DNA of 64,000 bases from Odontesthes bonariensis (GCF_027942865.1 NC_134510.1:7598001-7662000); one strand, 5' to 3'; shown: positions 43,699-56,552, numbered from the stretch's first letter. Notes: a model not told the origin generated them from the sequence alone. Program-made: numbers and translations.

Positions 43699-46600
43699 TC
43701 AAACTCCAGCTCCCAACAACTCCTCTACAGCCGTTCGTCCACTAAAGATGACATCATTCACCGACACGCCGTCAAAGGAGCAGCCACTCAGAGACAGAGG
43801 GAGATTCTTCTCCTTTATGAAGCTACGCATGGACTCTGCAAAAGGAGACAAACGGACATCAAACTGCTGTTTGCTCGACACTTTGTGGAGGGACATGTGC
43901 CAGATGTGCTGCTGCACCTGCCTCTATACTCACCTACTTTCCGAAAGTGTCCCTGATAATACTGAGGAATGCAGTCCTGAGAAGAACATCAAGGATTTCT
44001 CACCGTTAGATGTTAGTTTGTTGCCACATGATAAATCCTGAATCATTTGCTGTGGAGGTGCTTATATGCGGTGCTGCTGTACCTGGTGCAGAGCCACTCG
44101 GCTCCAGCACGGCGCTGCAGTGACTCCCAGGTGGCAGCGCACCGCCTCAGAGGCTCGGGCCAGAAGACTCTCTGTTGTCACAGACTCTGGAGCCCCAAAG
44201 ACTTCCTGGAACCAGGCCCCACCCATCATCACCTAGGAGACAGAAATTTAGGTCATAGATTTGACCTCAGTCACATTCACTCGTGTGAAAAAGAAAATAT
44301 TAGCCTCTTTCAACTCTTTAGTTTTATCATGAATATTCATTCAAATGCCCTGTTCCTCAGCAGGTGTTAAAACTCAGTCAATCCAACCTTAGATGAACAA
44401 CAGGTGACATTTTACACTGTCATTGTTTATTGAATAAAAGACAGAAGCAGTGAGTGAAAAACTAAGTGAATCCCATGATTCAACAGCTTGTAGAAGCACC
44501 TTTAGCAGAAATAAGTTGAGGTAATGGTTTCCTGTATGACGTTTTCAGTCTCTCTCATGGTTGAGGAGGATTCTCGGCCCACTCTTCTCTCCAGCTGCTT
44601 CAGCTCATTGAGGTTTGCAGCTCTGGTTTCTGCACAGCTCTCTGAAGGTCCCACCACAGCATCTCAGTTTGACTTTGACTGGACCATTGCAACACCTTCA
44701 TTCTTTTCTTTTTCACACATTCTGTTGTAGCTCTGATGCTGTGTTTGGGATCATTGTCCTGTTGATGAGCCAGTTTCAGCCCAGCTTTAGCCGTGGGACT
44801 GCTGGGTCAGCCCTCCACCACCGTGCTTGACAGCTGGTGTGAGGTGTTTGTGCTGATATGCGGTGTTTGGTTTCCTCCAAACGTGCTGCTGTGCATTATG
44901 AGCAAACATCTCCACTTTGGTCTGGTCTGTCCAAAGGACATTGTTCCAGAAGTCTTGTGGTTTGTTCAGATGCAGCTTTGCAAACCTAAGCTGTGCTGCC
45001 ATGTTCTTTTTAGAGAGAAGAGGCTTTCTCCTGCAGCCCTTCCAAACAAGCCATACTTGTTCAGTCTTTTTCTAACTGTGCTGGCATGACCTTTAACCTT
45101 TAACATTCTAACTGAGGCCTGCAGAGTCTGAGATGTAGCTCTTGTGGTTTTGACCTTGGGGTGAACTTGCTGGGACGTCCACTCCTGGGAAGATTGACAG
45201 CTGTCTTGAATGTTTTCCACTTGTGAATAATCTTTCTCTCTGTAGAATGATGGACTCCAGATAGTTTGTATAGACTCTTTACAACCTGTTCTGCTACCCA
45301 CATCAGGGCATTTGGGTTAGAAACAGCAGTTACACATTTTACAGGCACTGCACCACATCCATCAGAAATGGTAAGAGCGTTTATATGAAAAACATGTACT
45401 CTTCTCTGTCTGTGTGTGTCTGTGTGTGTCTGTGTGTGTGTGTGTGTACCGTCAGTCTGGTTGTCTGTCCAGCAGGTCTGTTGTGTTGAGGGAATGGAAC
45501 GGAATCGTAGACCACCCCGAGTAACCCTTTATCCTCTGATGACGGAACAAGGTGACCAAAACCCTAAGCACACACAGACGGAGCTTTTTGTCACTTTACT
45601 TGTTCAGTTAAATAAAAACTGAAAGCAGAATCTGATGTACACAGCTGCTTCCACAACTTAGGATGCTGAAATAGAAATAAAGTTAGAACACAATGATTCG
45701 ACTTTCTGCAACAGCATTTCAGTGCAAAATGAGTCATCTGTGCTCACTAAAACCATCAAAAGATGTGGAAATCTACAAGGCTGGAAACGGTAGTAAGAGT
45801 CGGGATCTTATGGGCTTCATGAGGAGAGAAGAGGGCACCATAGATGCTGCACAATAGAACAACAAAGTCAAATTAAAGTCTTTTGAATGACCAGCCTGCA
45901 GTCCAGATCTGTAGTTCATTCAAATATTAGCCTCATTCTGAAACCTACAGGACGATGAAGGAGGTCTGGAAGTGTTGGGCACTCTCACGACTTTTCCTCG
46001 GAGGACTACAGACAATCAGTCTGTGCTTTCAGCGTTTATCTAGGACCAAGACATCGTGTTCCATGTGCTGGTTGCAGATAAAGGGCAAAAAAGCGAAAAA
46101 AACAACAACAACAATAATAAAAACTCTAATGTCTCAGGTGGTGGATTTGAGTGTATTTAAGGAAATGGGCCTTGTGCTCGCTACATAATGTTTACATGCA
46201 AAGAACTAAAGCTTGCTGAAAGGCGATTGGTCAACTCTGTTGTCCCTGATATACAAGTTATGCGTATTCATATGCAGATATACCCTTACACAGATTATAT
46301 TCCTCCAGAAGGACACTCCAGGAATCTGGAGTTAGGACCAAATTCAATCCTCAGCACTCCACCATGCTTTTGGATTTGGGTGTGTTGTCGGAGTTAAAAG
46401 GATCACACACGTGTGTAGAGATGAGCTGTACCAGGTTGAAATGCTTAGCAAATGATCAAACGTGAAAGAAGGGCAGATTTTCAGACTTTGGAAATATTAG
46501 GGTGCCAGTGTGGAGTGAATCCCCATCCACTCATGCTCGGATGATTATCTGTCTGAAAACGTGTCTGCACTGTACATTTTTATACTGTTATATCTGATGA

Positions 46601-49600
46601 TGAGATACTGTATGTTTATTGCTTTTGATTAGGAAACCTTGGGTGTATCTGCCACATGAAACCAAATCATTTGTTTTACGCTGGTTATTGATGGAAAAGA
46701 GGAAACGGCTCCATATCAGCTTTGTTCTGTGAGCCGTAACGCTGATCTAACTCGAAGGATAAGTGTAGTTTACATGTGACCCCATCACAGACGGCAGACT
46801 GTGTGTCCTTTTTCTTTTCTGTGGCTCAGTCCTTCCCGTCAGATGACAAACAGCACAGAGGCATGCTGCTCTTTTATATGTGAGCAGACTCGTTTGTCCA
46901 GTTGTGGTGGACTGTGGAGGAAGAACCTAAAGTCAGATGCCTTTAACCTCACAGTCTGGCTGAGCTTTCTCACCACTGAACTCATTTCCTCACATAGTCC
47001 AAGAAAAACGAGCAAAACACAGAAATCCTACAACTGAAATAGTGATAGTGTGACTTCTGTAAATAGAGGAAATATTCCAAGAAAGGAATATACTTCCCGT
47101 CAGTGAATGCAGACTGAAAGCAAGCTGTGTGTGTTCTTACTGTAACAGGCAGGATGGAACCCTCGTACTCCAGATTTACCACAGCAACCGTTACTGCAGA
47201 GATGTCCTGCAGCTGCTGGATAAGAGGCTGGCAGGAGGGGGGCAGGACAGGGGACAGGGCTGAGAGGGCACAGGACACACACCACAGTCACATTTCCATT
47301 TCCTTCTCCCTGTCATCATGAGAAGTCTTCAAACGTTTCATCCAGATAAAGGCGCAGCATGTTTACAGTTTAAAGGCCTGCTGACAGCATAGTTTCCACT
47401 AAACGTTCCCGTCTGCTCATCGGGTGACCTGAGCAGAGTACCCCTGCTTACCTGTTGCAGGTAGTGCAGAGATGATGTGGTCAGCTGATATGACTCCATC
47501 CTCCAGATGGACCTAAACACACAGTCTGTTATACAAATGGAATGGTAAAAAAAAAAACCACATATCACTGTGCACTAACTCTGCAGTCTGTGTGAACTGT
47601 CCCTGATTTCTGTTCTGAAATAAGATGACTGCTGATTTTACTCCACTTCAGAGAACAAAGTGTGTGTGTGTGCTGATTTTACTCCACTTCAGAGAACAAA
47701 GTGTGTGTGCTGATTTTACTCCACTTCAGAGAACAAAGTGTGTGTGCTGATTTTACTCCACTTCAGAGAACAAAGTGTGTGTGTGTGTGCTGATTTTACT
47801 CCACTTCAGAGAACAAAGTGTGTGTGCTGATTTTACTCCACTTCAGAGAACAAAGTGTGTGTGTGTGTGCTGATTTTACTCCACTTCAGAGAACAAAGTG
47901 TGTGTGTGTGTGCTGATTTTACTCCACTTCAGAGAACAAAGTGTGTGTGTGCTGATTTTACTCCACTTCAGAGAACAAAGTGTGTGTGCTGATTTTACTC
48001 CACTTCAGAGAACAAAGTGTGTGTGTGCTGATTTTACTCCACTTCAGAGAACAAAGTGTGTGTGTGTGTGCTGATTTTACTCCACTTCAGAGAACAAAGT
48101 GTGTGTGCTGATTTTACTCCACTTCAGAGAACAAAGTGTGTGTGTGTGTGCTGATTTTACTCCACTTCAGAGAACAAAGTGTGTGTGTGCTGATTTTACT
48201 CCACTTCAGAGAACAAAGTGTGTGTGTGTGTGCTGATTTTACTCCACTTCAGAGAACAAAGTGTGTGTGTGTGTGCTGATTTTACTCCACTTCAGAGAAC
48301 AAAGTGTGTGTGTGTGTGTGCTGATTTTACTCCACTTCAGAGAACAAAGTGTGTGTGTGTGTGCTGATTTTACTCCACTTCAGAGAACAAAGTGTGTGTG
48401 TGCTGATTTTACTCCACTTCAGAGAACAAAGTGTGTGTGTGCTGATTTTACTCCACTTCAGAGAACAAAGTGTGTGTGTGTGCTGATTTTACTCCACTTC
48501 AGAGAACAAAGTGTGTGTGTGTGCTGATTTTACTCCACTTCAGAGAACAAAGTGTGTGTGTGCTGATTTTACTCCACTTCAGAGAACAAAGTGTGTGTGT
48601 GCTGATTTTACTCCACTTCAGAGAACAAAGTGTGTGTGCTGATTTTACTCCACTTCAGAGAACAAATTGTGTGCCTACAGCTGAGGAGTCTCCAAACTAA
48701 CTTCAAAACTTGCAGCTAACTCATCAAGATGGGGAATGACTCATCTTTCTTACATATCTAAAGTTTATCTGGACATTTACTGGCATATTCAGGGAAATGG
48801 CTTCTACAGTCCTCTCACGAACCTTCCAACCAGAAGCTGAGGGGTGAATCTGTTTAACAGCAGCCTCTTTGTGGAGCTCAACTCTCCCACTCTGTTGGAG
48901 GTACTCGGTGATAGCTTCTGGCAGAGACTCCACTCCCCTCTTCAGAGACCACTGAGCCCATGACTCGTCCGTGGATCTCTGAGCCAAAGGTCCCGGGGAG
49001 ATGGCAGGAGTTGGACCTGTGGGGTACAAAGGCACAACTTCAATCCTATCATGACACAGAGGTCACTGAACTCACTGTTATTTGGAAGTCTCTGAACCTG
49101 AAAACTGGAAAAAAACAACACTTGTTTGGGTCCACCACTCAGTTCAAAATAAAAGGGCAGTGTCTAAAGTTGTGACTGGTACCAGTCAACTCTGTAATGT
49201 GGCCAACCAGAAGGATTCAGTGTAACCTGTAACACTGTATATACTAAGTTGATGAGTGTGTGTGGATGTGGTTTGTGGGGTAAACCAGAGCTAAAAGTAC
49301 GCTTAGTTTAAACGCTTGTTTTAAAAAGGTAACACGTGTGAAACGTCTGTTATTTAAGATTATGAGATTAAGATTAAGGTCAGATTTATTGGTCATGCAT
49401 ACACACGAAATTTGTCCTCCGCTTTTAACCCATCCAGGTTGGCACCTGTTGACACACACATGCACACGCACATGCACATGCACACACACTCAGACAGATG
49501 CCAACCTGGAGCAGTGAGCAGCCATTCACAGCGCCCGGGGAGCATGGGGGGTACGGTGCCTTGCTCAAGGGCACCTCGGCCATGACTAGGAGGTGGACGG

Positions 49601-52600
49601 ACACCCCTTCAGCTGTCAGTTCCACTAATTCTTAAGTGGCGAGAGTGGGAATCAAACCTGCCAAACGGTTATTGGACGACCGACTCCAAACACTGAGCCA
49701 CGGCCGCCCGCTATGAAGTCAGCTGACCACCCGAACATACTGAATGAGCAGATTTCTTCCATCAAAAGACTTCGTCGGCTGTTGTGTCAGGACTCATGGC
49801 GCTCAAACTGAACGAGTGGTACAGAAAGTATGGGATATGGGTTAGGCTCCAGAGTCCAGACCTGAACCTCATTCAGAATCTCTGGGATGTTCTGGAGAAG
49901 TCTTTACACGCTCTCCCGTCATCAACACAAGAAGTTGGAGAGGAATTAATGTAATGTTGTTATGTTTCAGAAGCTCACTGGAACAATGCCACAGTGAAGG
50001 TGGTCTGTGATCGAAGCTACAGGTGGTCCAGCGTATTAACAGGGCAGAGAGTGCAGTGTACCTGAGCCCAGCAGAATCCCCAGCGTCAGGGAACCTCTCC
50101 GCTGTTCTGCCTTGTAGAAAAGAGGAAAGCAAGAGCGGACACTCAACTTCCTGCAGTCCCCTGCAAACACGCCCCGACACATACTGTCCACAGCTATGTC
50201 TGCCAACTGAACACATACAGAGGAAGAAAGTGGAAAGAGCCAGCAACATGAAACCAGTCATTACCATCATATTCACCAGAACACTACAGGTTCCCATTTT
50301 TCCAAATGCATCTCAAGCGTTTTGCACACAGCAGGGACTCCTCATAGAGCAAAGAAAGCATCCCTGTTCAGCTCTGGTTAAGGGGAATCAAGTGTTGGAA
50401 GTAACAATCTATAATTCAGCTTTCTTTGGCAAAAGAGACTTATGAAGCTGACAATGTTCTGAAGACTATGTACAGTCTAAAGTACACGGATTATCTACAA
50501 CTCAGCAGTGTGATTACGCTTGGTTGGTTCAGAACGATGGCTTCATGCTGGGATTTAAAAAAGAAAAGATGTGAATGATTCAACAGGGTGTCGATACTTG
50601 TCCTCACCTCCTTTCCAAGCCTCCTGGAAACAAATGAATGGATGGATTCGTCGTCCTCTTTGCCTTTTCTTACCAGTATCTCAGTAGCAACACTAAACAA
50701 AAGGGGTCTGGAGAAGGGTGGCATTGTTCGTAACAGTCCCCTGAAAAAAGAAAAATACAGGTAGGAGGATCAGGAAAGTGTTCCCACAGCAGGCAAAGCC
50801 TGAGAATCTTTTAGGAATGAACACAGTGAATGAGCTGTGCTGCAGTAGCACGTGGCGATGAAATCATCCCAGTAGACTGGTGTGTAGAAAGCTCCCATAA
50901 GCCCCCCTGATAGCCCCGGATAACAACAACACGGCAGCTCTGAGCTAACAGTGCAATAGGACGCGTTCAGTCGTTCATTGGTCTTAAAGTATTGGTGAAA
51001 TAAAGACAGATGATGCCTTATTTAGAGGCTGTATTGTCTCTGTCCTGTTCTCTCCTGTTATATGGATATAAGCAGATCTCCAGTGATCTAAATATCTTCC
51101 GAAGGACGCCGACTTTCACCAAACTGTTATCTGTGAGTAGATGAACGTATTCTATGCCAGAGATAAGGTCCAGGTTTAAAAAAAAAAAAAGGTTGCGTCT
51201 CAGATTGGTTAGAATCCTTTAAATACCAATCAAAGACTGATAAAACCAAAGCTGGCTCCACAGCCACACCAAATATATCAGTCAGGATTCAGATAATAAA
51301 CCCAGGATATTCAACGTTGCAAGATGATTACATGAGTCATCTTCTTCCTCATATTCATCTTTTTTTTTTACTGTTCAGCACATTTGATTTGAAACTTTTC
51401 GACTTTAAATACCTTCTCCCGGCCACTTTTACCTGATATCTGAGGGCATCTTGTGAAGCTGTTTGTTCACATACAAAAATCTGTTCTTGGAGGCAACATG
51501 ACTGTAGGAGACGGGCAGAATCTCCTCCCCTAGACCCAAGTCTTCCACCTGCAAACACATATACACTTTGTGAAACAGCATTAGCATCCACTCAATCCAT
51601 CCAATCAAACCTCCAGATCTTGGTTTTTGCATGTTTTCTTAAACCTAACCCAAATCCAGCGCACATTATAATCCTAATCTGAATCTATTTCTTTACAAGT
51701 TTAGAGGATGATTTTCCTCAACCTCTAAACCCCCGAGTTTCTTTAGTTTAACTCATTACACTTCCTCGGTGTACAAGTTTATAGTCGACTCATAATGCAG
51801 CTTTGTGTATGTAACCACACCCATGATAAAGCTCAATACTGAGTTAGACTGACCATATTGAGTGTGTTGCGTCCCACTGCCCCAGCAGGTCGGATCCCTC
51901 TTGGTCCGAGTTCAAATACTGCCCCATCTGACCTCCTCGTGGACCAGAGCCAACCTCCAAAACGACTGCTAGACTCCAGAACAATCACCTGTGATTCAAA
52001 AAGAAAGAAAAGGACAGTCCACACATGACAAAAACAGGAAAAAGCAGCATTATCCCCTGATCAGCCATAACGTTATCACCAACAATCTAATACTGAGTAT
52101 GTCCTCCTCAAGAAAGGGAGTGAACAGAGAACATCTGAGGAGGTCCTCAGAGCAGTCTGGTGTGGGACGGCAGTGTTAGATTCTGTGGGTCCGTTCTGTT
52201 GGGGGGGGGATTTGTTTACAGAGGGACCAATTTAACCCACACTTTCAGTCGCATTGTCGAAACTGGAACATTTGTGTGCTTTGTACTCTGTCTTTTATGT
52301 CTATTATGACCACTATAGCAACATAATTTCACTGTACACTGTGCAATGAATATTAAAGGAATTTAAATTAAGTGAATTGAACCCAACCATCCGCAGTCCA
52401 TGACTGCTTCTCTTCAGCCCTCTGTAAGCTTGTTTTCTTCTCTTCAGGTGTTAGTGATGGGTTACGTTTGGCTTTCCTGGATGGAAATCCCATTTCCTCC
52501 AGCTGGTTTCTTACAGTTCTCTCACAGACATTAAAGCTGCCGTCGGCAGGTTTTCAAAATTCCGAGTCTAAAGTCGGAAAATTCGAACTGATACAACTTT

Positions 52601-54267
52601 CAGGTCCCTCCCCCTCTGTGGACGAGGTTGTGCACGAGTTCACACCAGTGTGCGCGCACACAAGCTGGGGCAGACTCACGCTCAGCAGCGTGTGCACAAG
52701 CTGTGATTGACAGGTAGGATTCCTCCACCCTAACGTGATTGGTTAAAAAGAGCCGGGAGCGCTCGGTTTTTGCAAGCATGATTACAGGCTTCAGAGGGAG
52801 CTACAGATTTCGGGATTTTTCCTAAACAGCCTATTTAATATTCTACGTCCAGAATCCCATGACCGTTCAAGCTAATATGACTAAAAAAAAGTTGCCGACG
52901 GCAGCTTTAACTCCTGTTTCTGTCCATTTGATTTCCCATTTCTTTTGTTGAACATTTTCTGTTTTCAGTCAAATTGCTTCGAGTTTTCTGTCCCGACTCT
53001 TTGAGGTCTTTCTTGGTCGACCTGTATAGTTCCCTTTTACAACCTTTTGTTGTAAATGCTCCACATTTCAGACGCAGCTGACTGGGGGAAAAAACAACAT
53101 CTTCTGCCATACAGAATTGATTTTCATAATATTTTCATTGTTTCTACCGACAGCCCTGAAGATGGAGCCATGTTTCCCAGTTAATCAGGAGCTGAAACGG
53201 CTCCTGAAACTCTGCAAGGACTCTCTTAACTGCAGACTGGTTTGTATATTTAAACTTGCACAGATCTTTGTTTTAGAAATGCAGATTAGAAGGGGATTCC
53301 ATCAATTTTCCCTCCACTTGATCTGGTAAAAGGGCAATTAATTACGTTAATATCACCTAAAAAACAAAATGTTTAGCTGTTATATAAAATAGTTTCTCAT
53401 ATCTTTGTTTTTGATGCTTTTTCTCCACTACTAAAAACAGCTGAATGAACATCCACCAAGACTAGTGACTAGGTATTTTTTGCCATGGATTCTAACCATT
53501 TATCCATCCATACCAATCCAGTTAAAAAATGTATGACTGGTGAGAAAGGGAAAGAAAGAAATTTCCAAAATGATGGCCTTAAACTCACAGGGTAAACCTT
53601 TTCATGAACCTGAACTTGACAAAGCGATGACATAAACCCCGTTCAGCTGCAAACGGTGATCGGCCACTTCAAATAATTTTTTTTCTGTTATGGGTGGGGG
53701 TTGTCGGTAACCACACCATTCACACAGAAATGAAAACTTTTATGAACCCAAAGGTCTTTGTTGCAATCCTCTGTATGCATCAAATGCAACAGCAGTTTTC
53801 TTTTCCAAAAGTACAAAACCAGCATTTTATCTCAAAGGTTTAAGATTTCAAAGGTTAAATAATGTTCTGTTCTCAGATTGAGTAAAACAGAGTCCCATCA
53901 TCTGGTGAATAGTGCCTTGAGATGACATTGTTGTGATTTGGTGCTATATAAATAAAACTGAATTGAATTGAAGAAAAGAGAATATACTGGAGTTGCTTTT
54001 CTGTAATTCAGAAAATTCAAGAACTTGGAGAAGACAAACATGCAGTTATTTAGAATGATATGTTTTAACAAAGAAGAAGAGGCTCAGTATCCACTCTTTA
54101 AAAAAATAACATGGAACAACTACAGAAATCAGTGTAAATAAGAACAACGCCTCTGTGTGTTCAGGTACATGTGTTTGTGTTACCTTGGTAACCTGGGGGT
54201 TCTTGCAGAGGTAGTACGATGCAGCCAAACCCCCGATTCCGCCTCCGAGGACTGCTACCGTTTTCAT
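43699..54267 (-). CDS. ppox: Protoporphyrinogen oxidase
   Basis: PPOX oxidises protoporphyrinogen IX to protoporphyrin IX, the penultimate step of heme synthesis, on the mitochondrial inner membrane, using FAD and O2. Coding exons (minus): 54267-54184, 51988-51854, 51548-51433, 50740-50608, 50206-50062, 49016-48823, 47512-47452, 47259-47141, 45563-45450, 44232-44083, 43976-43934, 43835-43699. They join to 1,431 bp, 476 aa plus stop; the human enzyme is 477 aa. The N-terminus has the dinucleotide-binding motif [15 protein letters not shown], then SSRFGGWL and [10 protein letters not shown]. Later come [55 protein letters not shown] and, at the end, [20 protein letters not shown], the second FAD-contact region. 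The exon holding the ATG begins with an acceptor at 54275, so a non-coding exon lies upstream (candidate ending at 57412). All key family segments are present. Confidence 0.97.
44350..45365 (-). pseudogene. Tc1-like transposon in a ppox intron
   Basis: The minus strand encodes the helix-turn-helix half ([31 protein letters not shown]), a mid segment ([20 protein letters not shown]) and the first catalytic block ([19 protein letters not shown], then VKHGGGG). The text then skips the next block and resumes with QQDNDPKHS and later segments to about 44500. Several frameshifts and an internal deletion are visible, and the catalytic TDQ replaces the usual TDE. Confidence 0.88.
45700..47140. other. 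ppox intron, little recognised
   Basis: Between the exons at 45450-45563 and 47141-47259. A stretch near 45880-45930 (CCAGCCTGCAGTCCAGATCT) resembles the 'PACSPDL' region of a Tc1 transposase and may be a fossil. The rest is unassigned. Confidence 0.4.
47628..48672. repeat. VNTR of about 26 units in a ppox intron
   Basis: Tandem units of 37-45 bp, each TGCTGATTTTACTCC, ACTTCAGAGAACAAAG, then a (TG)n run of variable length. The constant part is almost invariant, while the TG part varies by several repeats between units. It lies between exons at 48823-49016 and 47452-47512. Confidence 0.97.
49361..49711 (-). mobile_element. tRNA-derived SINE, minus strand
   Basis: Read on the minus strand it starts GGGCGGCCGTGGCTCAGTG, with a pol III A box (TGGCTCAGTG, 49700-49691) and B box (GGTTTGATTCC, 49658-49648), as in a tRNA gene. 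A conserved body (CTTGAGCAAGGCACCGTACC) follows, then a CA-rich part, a CCAATAAATCTGACC tail and CTTAATCTTAATCTTAATC terminal repeats. It lies in a ppox intron. Confidence 0.88.
49770..49950 (+). pseudogene. Transposase C-terminal fragment (Tc1-like)
   Basis: Plus-strand translation near 49850-49935 gives [20 protein letters not shown], the 'SPDLNPIENLW' block of Tc1/mariner transposases with the last catalytic residue changed (IQN for IEN). Only about 180 bp are recognised. Confidence 0.65.
51180..51192. repeat. Poly-A run
   Basis: A 13-base A tract within a ppox intron. No adjoining retroelement body was recognised. Confidence 0.7.
52380..53240 (-). pseudogene. Tc1-like fossil, minus strand, split by a TTAA element
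   Basis: Matches the fossil at 12290-13070: GGATGGAAATCCCATTTCCTCC and GTTCTCTCACAGACA, then, after the insert, CTCCTGTTTCTGTCCATTTG and TTTTCTGTCCCGACTCTTTGA. The reading frame is broken in several places. It lies in the ppox intron before the ATG exon. Confidence 0.8.
52531..52910. mobile_element. TTAA-flanked MITE nested in the Tc1 fossil
   Basis: The ends TTAAAGCTGCCGTCGGCA and TGCCGACGGCAGCTTTAA are perfect 18-bp inverted repeats. Removing the element and one TTAA restores the Tc1 text (CACAGACA-TTAA-CTCCTG), matching the homologous site at about 12595-12605. The 380-bp interior is non-coding. Confidence 0.93.
53905..53975 (+). repeat. Short LINE 3' terminus
   Basis: GCCTTGAGATGACATTGTTG, then GGTGCTATATAAATAAAACTG and an AATTG tail: the same family as 33755-33810, reduced to about 70 bp. 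Confidence 0.8.
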
Positions 54268-54814
54268 TGGCAGACTGCAAACACAAGAACATCCAATAAC
54301 AATGGAGCTTCAACAAGGAAACAGGAAGTTAGGGTTGAACATGTTGCTGGTGGGGTGTGGCAGGGTGTGTCTGGTAAACGAGGCCTGTTGGTAACGATAT
54401 GGAAAACAGTTTGTTTATCAGTCGTCTCCTTCGACCCCGCTGCCCGTCCAGCTGGCCGTTTTTACTCCACACAGAAGGCCAGCTTCAGGCTGGCAGGAGC
54501 TCTGAGACTCCCACAGAGTTCTTTCTCCAACAACTGCCGTGACAACCAGAACTGAAACAGAAGCTTCATCCTTACAAGGTTCCTTTTGCTTTTCACTTCC
54601 TGTCCTCAGTGTCACCCATGTTTGTTTTAATTGCATTTATTTGTAGGGTATCAAAGCTGCAGGAGTGCTGCTTCCCTTTTCTGTAACGCGTGTGTTTTAA
54701 CGGTGCTTTGATCAATCAGCCACGCAATGATGATCAGTCAGAGGGCTGATCAGGAGAGGTTTGCAGTTTTCTTCTTTTTTTTGGGAGAAAGGAGAGTTAC
54801 AGTGTCAACTATTC

Positions 54815-54972
54815 ACACACACACACACACACACACACATAACTTTGCTTTCACCTGATGATGTCATCGCAACAATCAGCTGGCGGGTGTCAACAGTAAA
54901 GCAACACTGATCCTGATTACGATTCTCAGAAACAGTCCTGTCAGTCCTCTGTGTGTGTGTGTGTGTGTGTGT
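54815..54972. repeat. Facing CA and TG microsatellites
   Basis: (CA)n at about 54813-54838 and (TG)n at about 54950-54972 are complementary and separated by about 110 bp in the first ppox intron. Confidence 0.9.
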
Positions 54973-55029
54973 GCAGCAAGCAAAGCTGAGAGGTAAAGAT
55001 AAAGAAGAAGAAAAGTTTTCCACCAGCCC

Positions 55030-56550
55030 TTAATCTGCATAAAAGAAGCGATGAACAGACCAGGCCCCAAACCTGCGCCAGTGTGTGTTTTTAAATGAGC
55101 CCGAGTGTGCAGTCAGAGCCGAGGATGCTGGGAGCTCTGCTGCTGTAAACTGGGCCTGACAACGCTTTCATTGTAAAGGCAGAGGAGGAACAACATTATT
55201 CACAAAGATCTAAAGAAATCCAAACCTACAGGGAAATGCTTTGTGCTTGTTGCTTTGGGAATCCCTAAATGCCTTTAGCTGTTGTTATAAACCATATTTC
55301 ATTCAATGTTGGTTACCTCATACCACAAAAGGTCAATTTGTTGCGCTCTAAGCATACTGAGCACAGGCTGCTGTGGTTGAAGATAATAATGTTCCAGAAA
55401 TCAGAAAGACTCTGCAACCAAAGCTGCTTCATGCAAACAGAAATCAGCTTCTAGTTCTGAGTGACCTTACTGTGTTCGTACCACAATACAGAAGCATAAC
55501 ATCCATAGGTGGCACCGTCCTCATTCAGAAACAGCTTGGTATGAGGAGTTCATCTGCATCTGTGCTCAGGGGTCTTCTGCCTTAAAGTCGGCAGTTTTAA
55601 AACTTTTTCCATTAAAAAAAGTCTCATTAGAAACCACTGAAACAATCCCTAAGAACCTGACTCAGGTTTAGCTGCTATGAAGTCGTTTCATGAATAGGTA
55701 GTTTATGAGTTTCTTTTGAAGACTTGAAAAGGTCAGACATGTGTGCAGGATGGGACTCTGAGCTTCAGCTAACCAGCATGAACTCTACAGAAAGCATCCA
55801 TCATGAAAAAGATTAATGTTACATTTCTAGCCTTTAAATGAGAAAATGGGTACCACACATCGCTTTGTCTTCAGGCTGCTGAGGAGCCGTTTAAACTGGT
55901 AACACCACAGCATCACAGGAGAATGTCGGTGTGACTGCAGAAACAGTAGGAAGTCAGTGTGAAAATGCCTGGAACTGAGGGGAACTTCTGGCACTGTGTG
56001 CGCAGCTACATGTAAGTGATCCAGAGCATCAAAACCACAAAGTAAAGAAAACTACAACAATGTGTGTCAGTACATTCTGTGTTCAGTCAGCAGAGAGTCT
56101 GCTGTAAAGCCCAAAAGCTGCAGACCTGACAGCATCTGTGGCTGTGCACTAACAACATATGTCCAGCAGCTGGCTGATGATGGAGCTGAGAGTCTGCCCT
56201 CAGTGACTTCTGCCCTGCCCTTCTGACCCTTCCTCCGCCTGCACACCCTACAGTTTGCATTCAGAGCCACCAGATCCACAGAAGGTGACACCTCACACAG
56301 CAGAGCACTGTTGTGTTGCTCCTGCTCGGCTCTCTGCTGCTCACACACCATCCGCTGCCTACCCGGACGTGACGACAACTTTAACGTGACCACCGCTACG
56401 CCACCATGGTGGGATGGATTACAACCAAACAGTGATACTTCTTATCAGGAGATCCATGATCCGGAGAACAACCTGTTGCTCAGTGTCAGCAGAAGCAAGA
56501 CTTAAGAAGAAAAGGGACAAAGACACCCACCATCTGAGCAGAGGTGGACC
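55030..56550. other. First ppox intron, no gene seen
   Basis: Between the ATG exon (54274) and the candidate non-coding first exon (57412). No supported exon on either strand. Confidence 0.5.
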
Positions 56551-56552
56551 CT

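Noticed and set aside
47628-48672. CRISPR-like array (regular repeats with spacers)
   Set aside because: The spacers are only TG runs of varying length, and the locus is a fish gene intron; it is a VNTR.
48261-48700. Plus-strand frames of 76 and 88 codons with a repeated [10 protein letters not shown] motif
   Set aside because: They are translations of the intronic VNTR, with no independent evidence of coding.
49648-49711. A tRNA gene
   Set aside because: A and B boxes are present but the sequence continues into a SINE body and tail, and no cloverleaf is completed.
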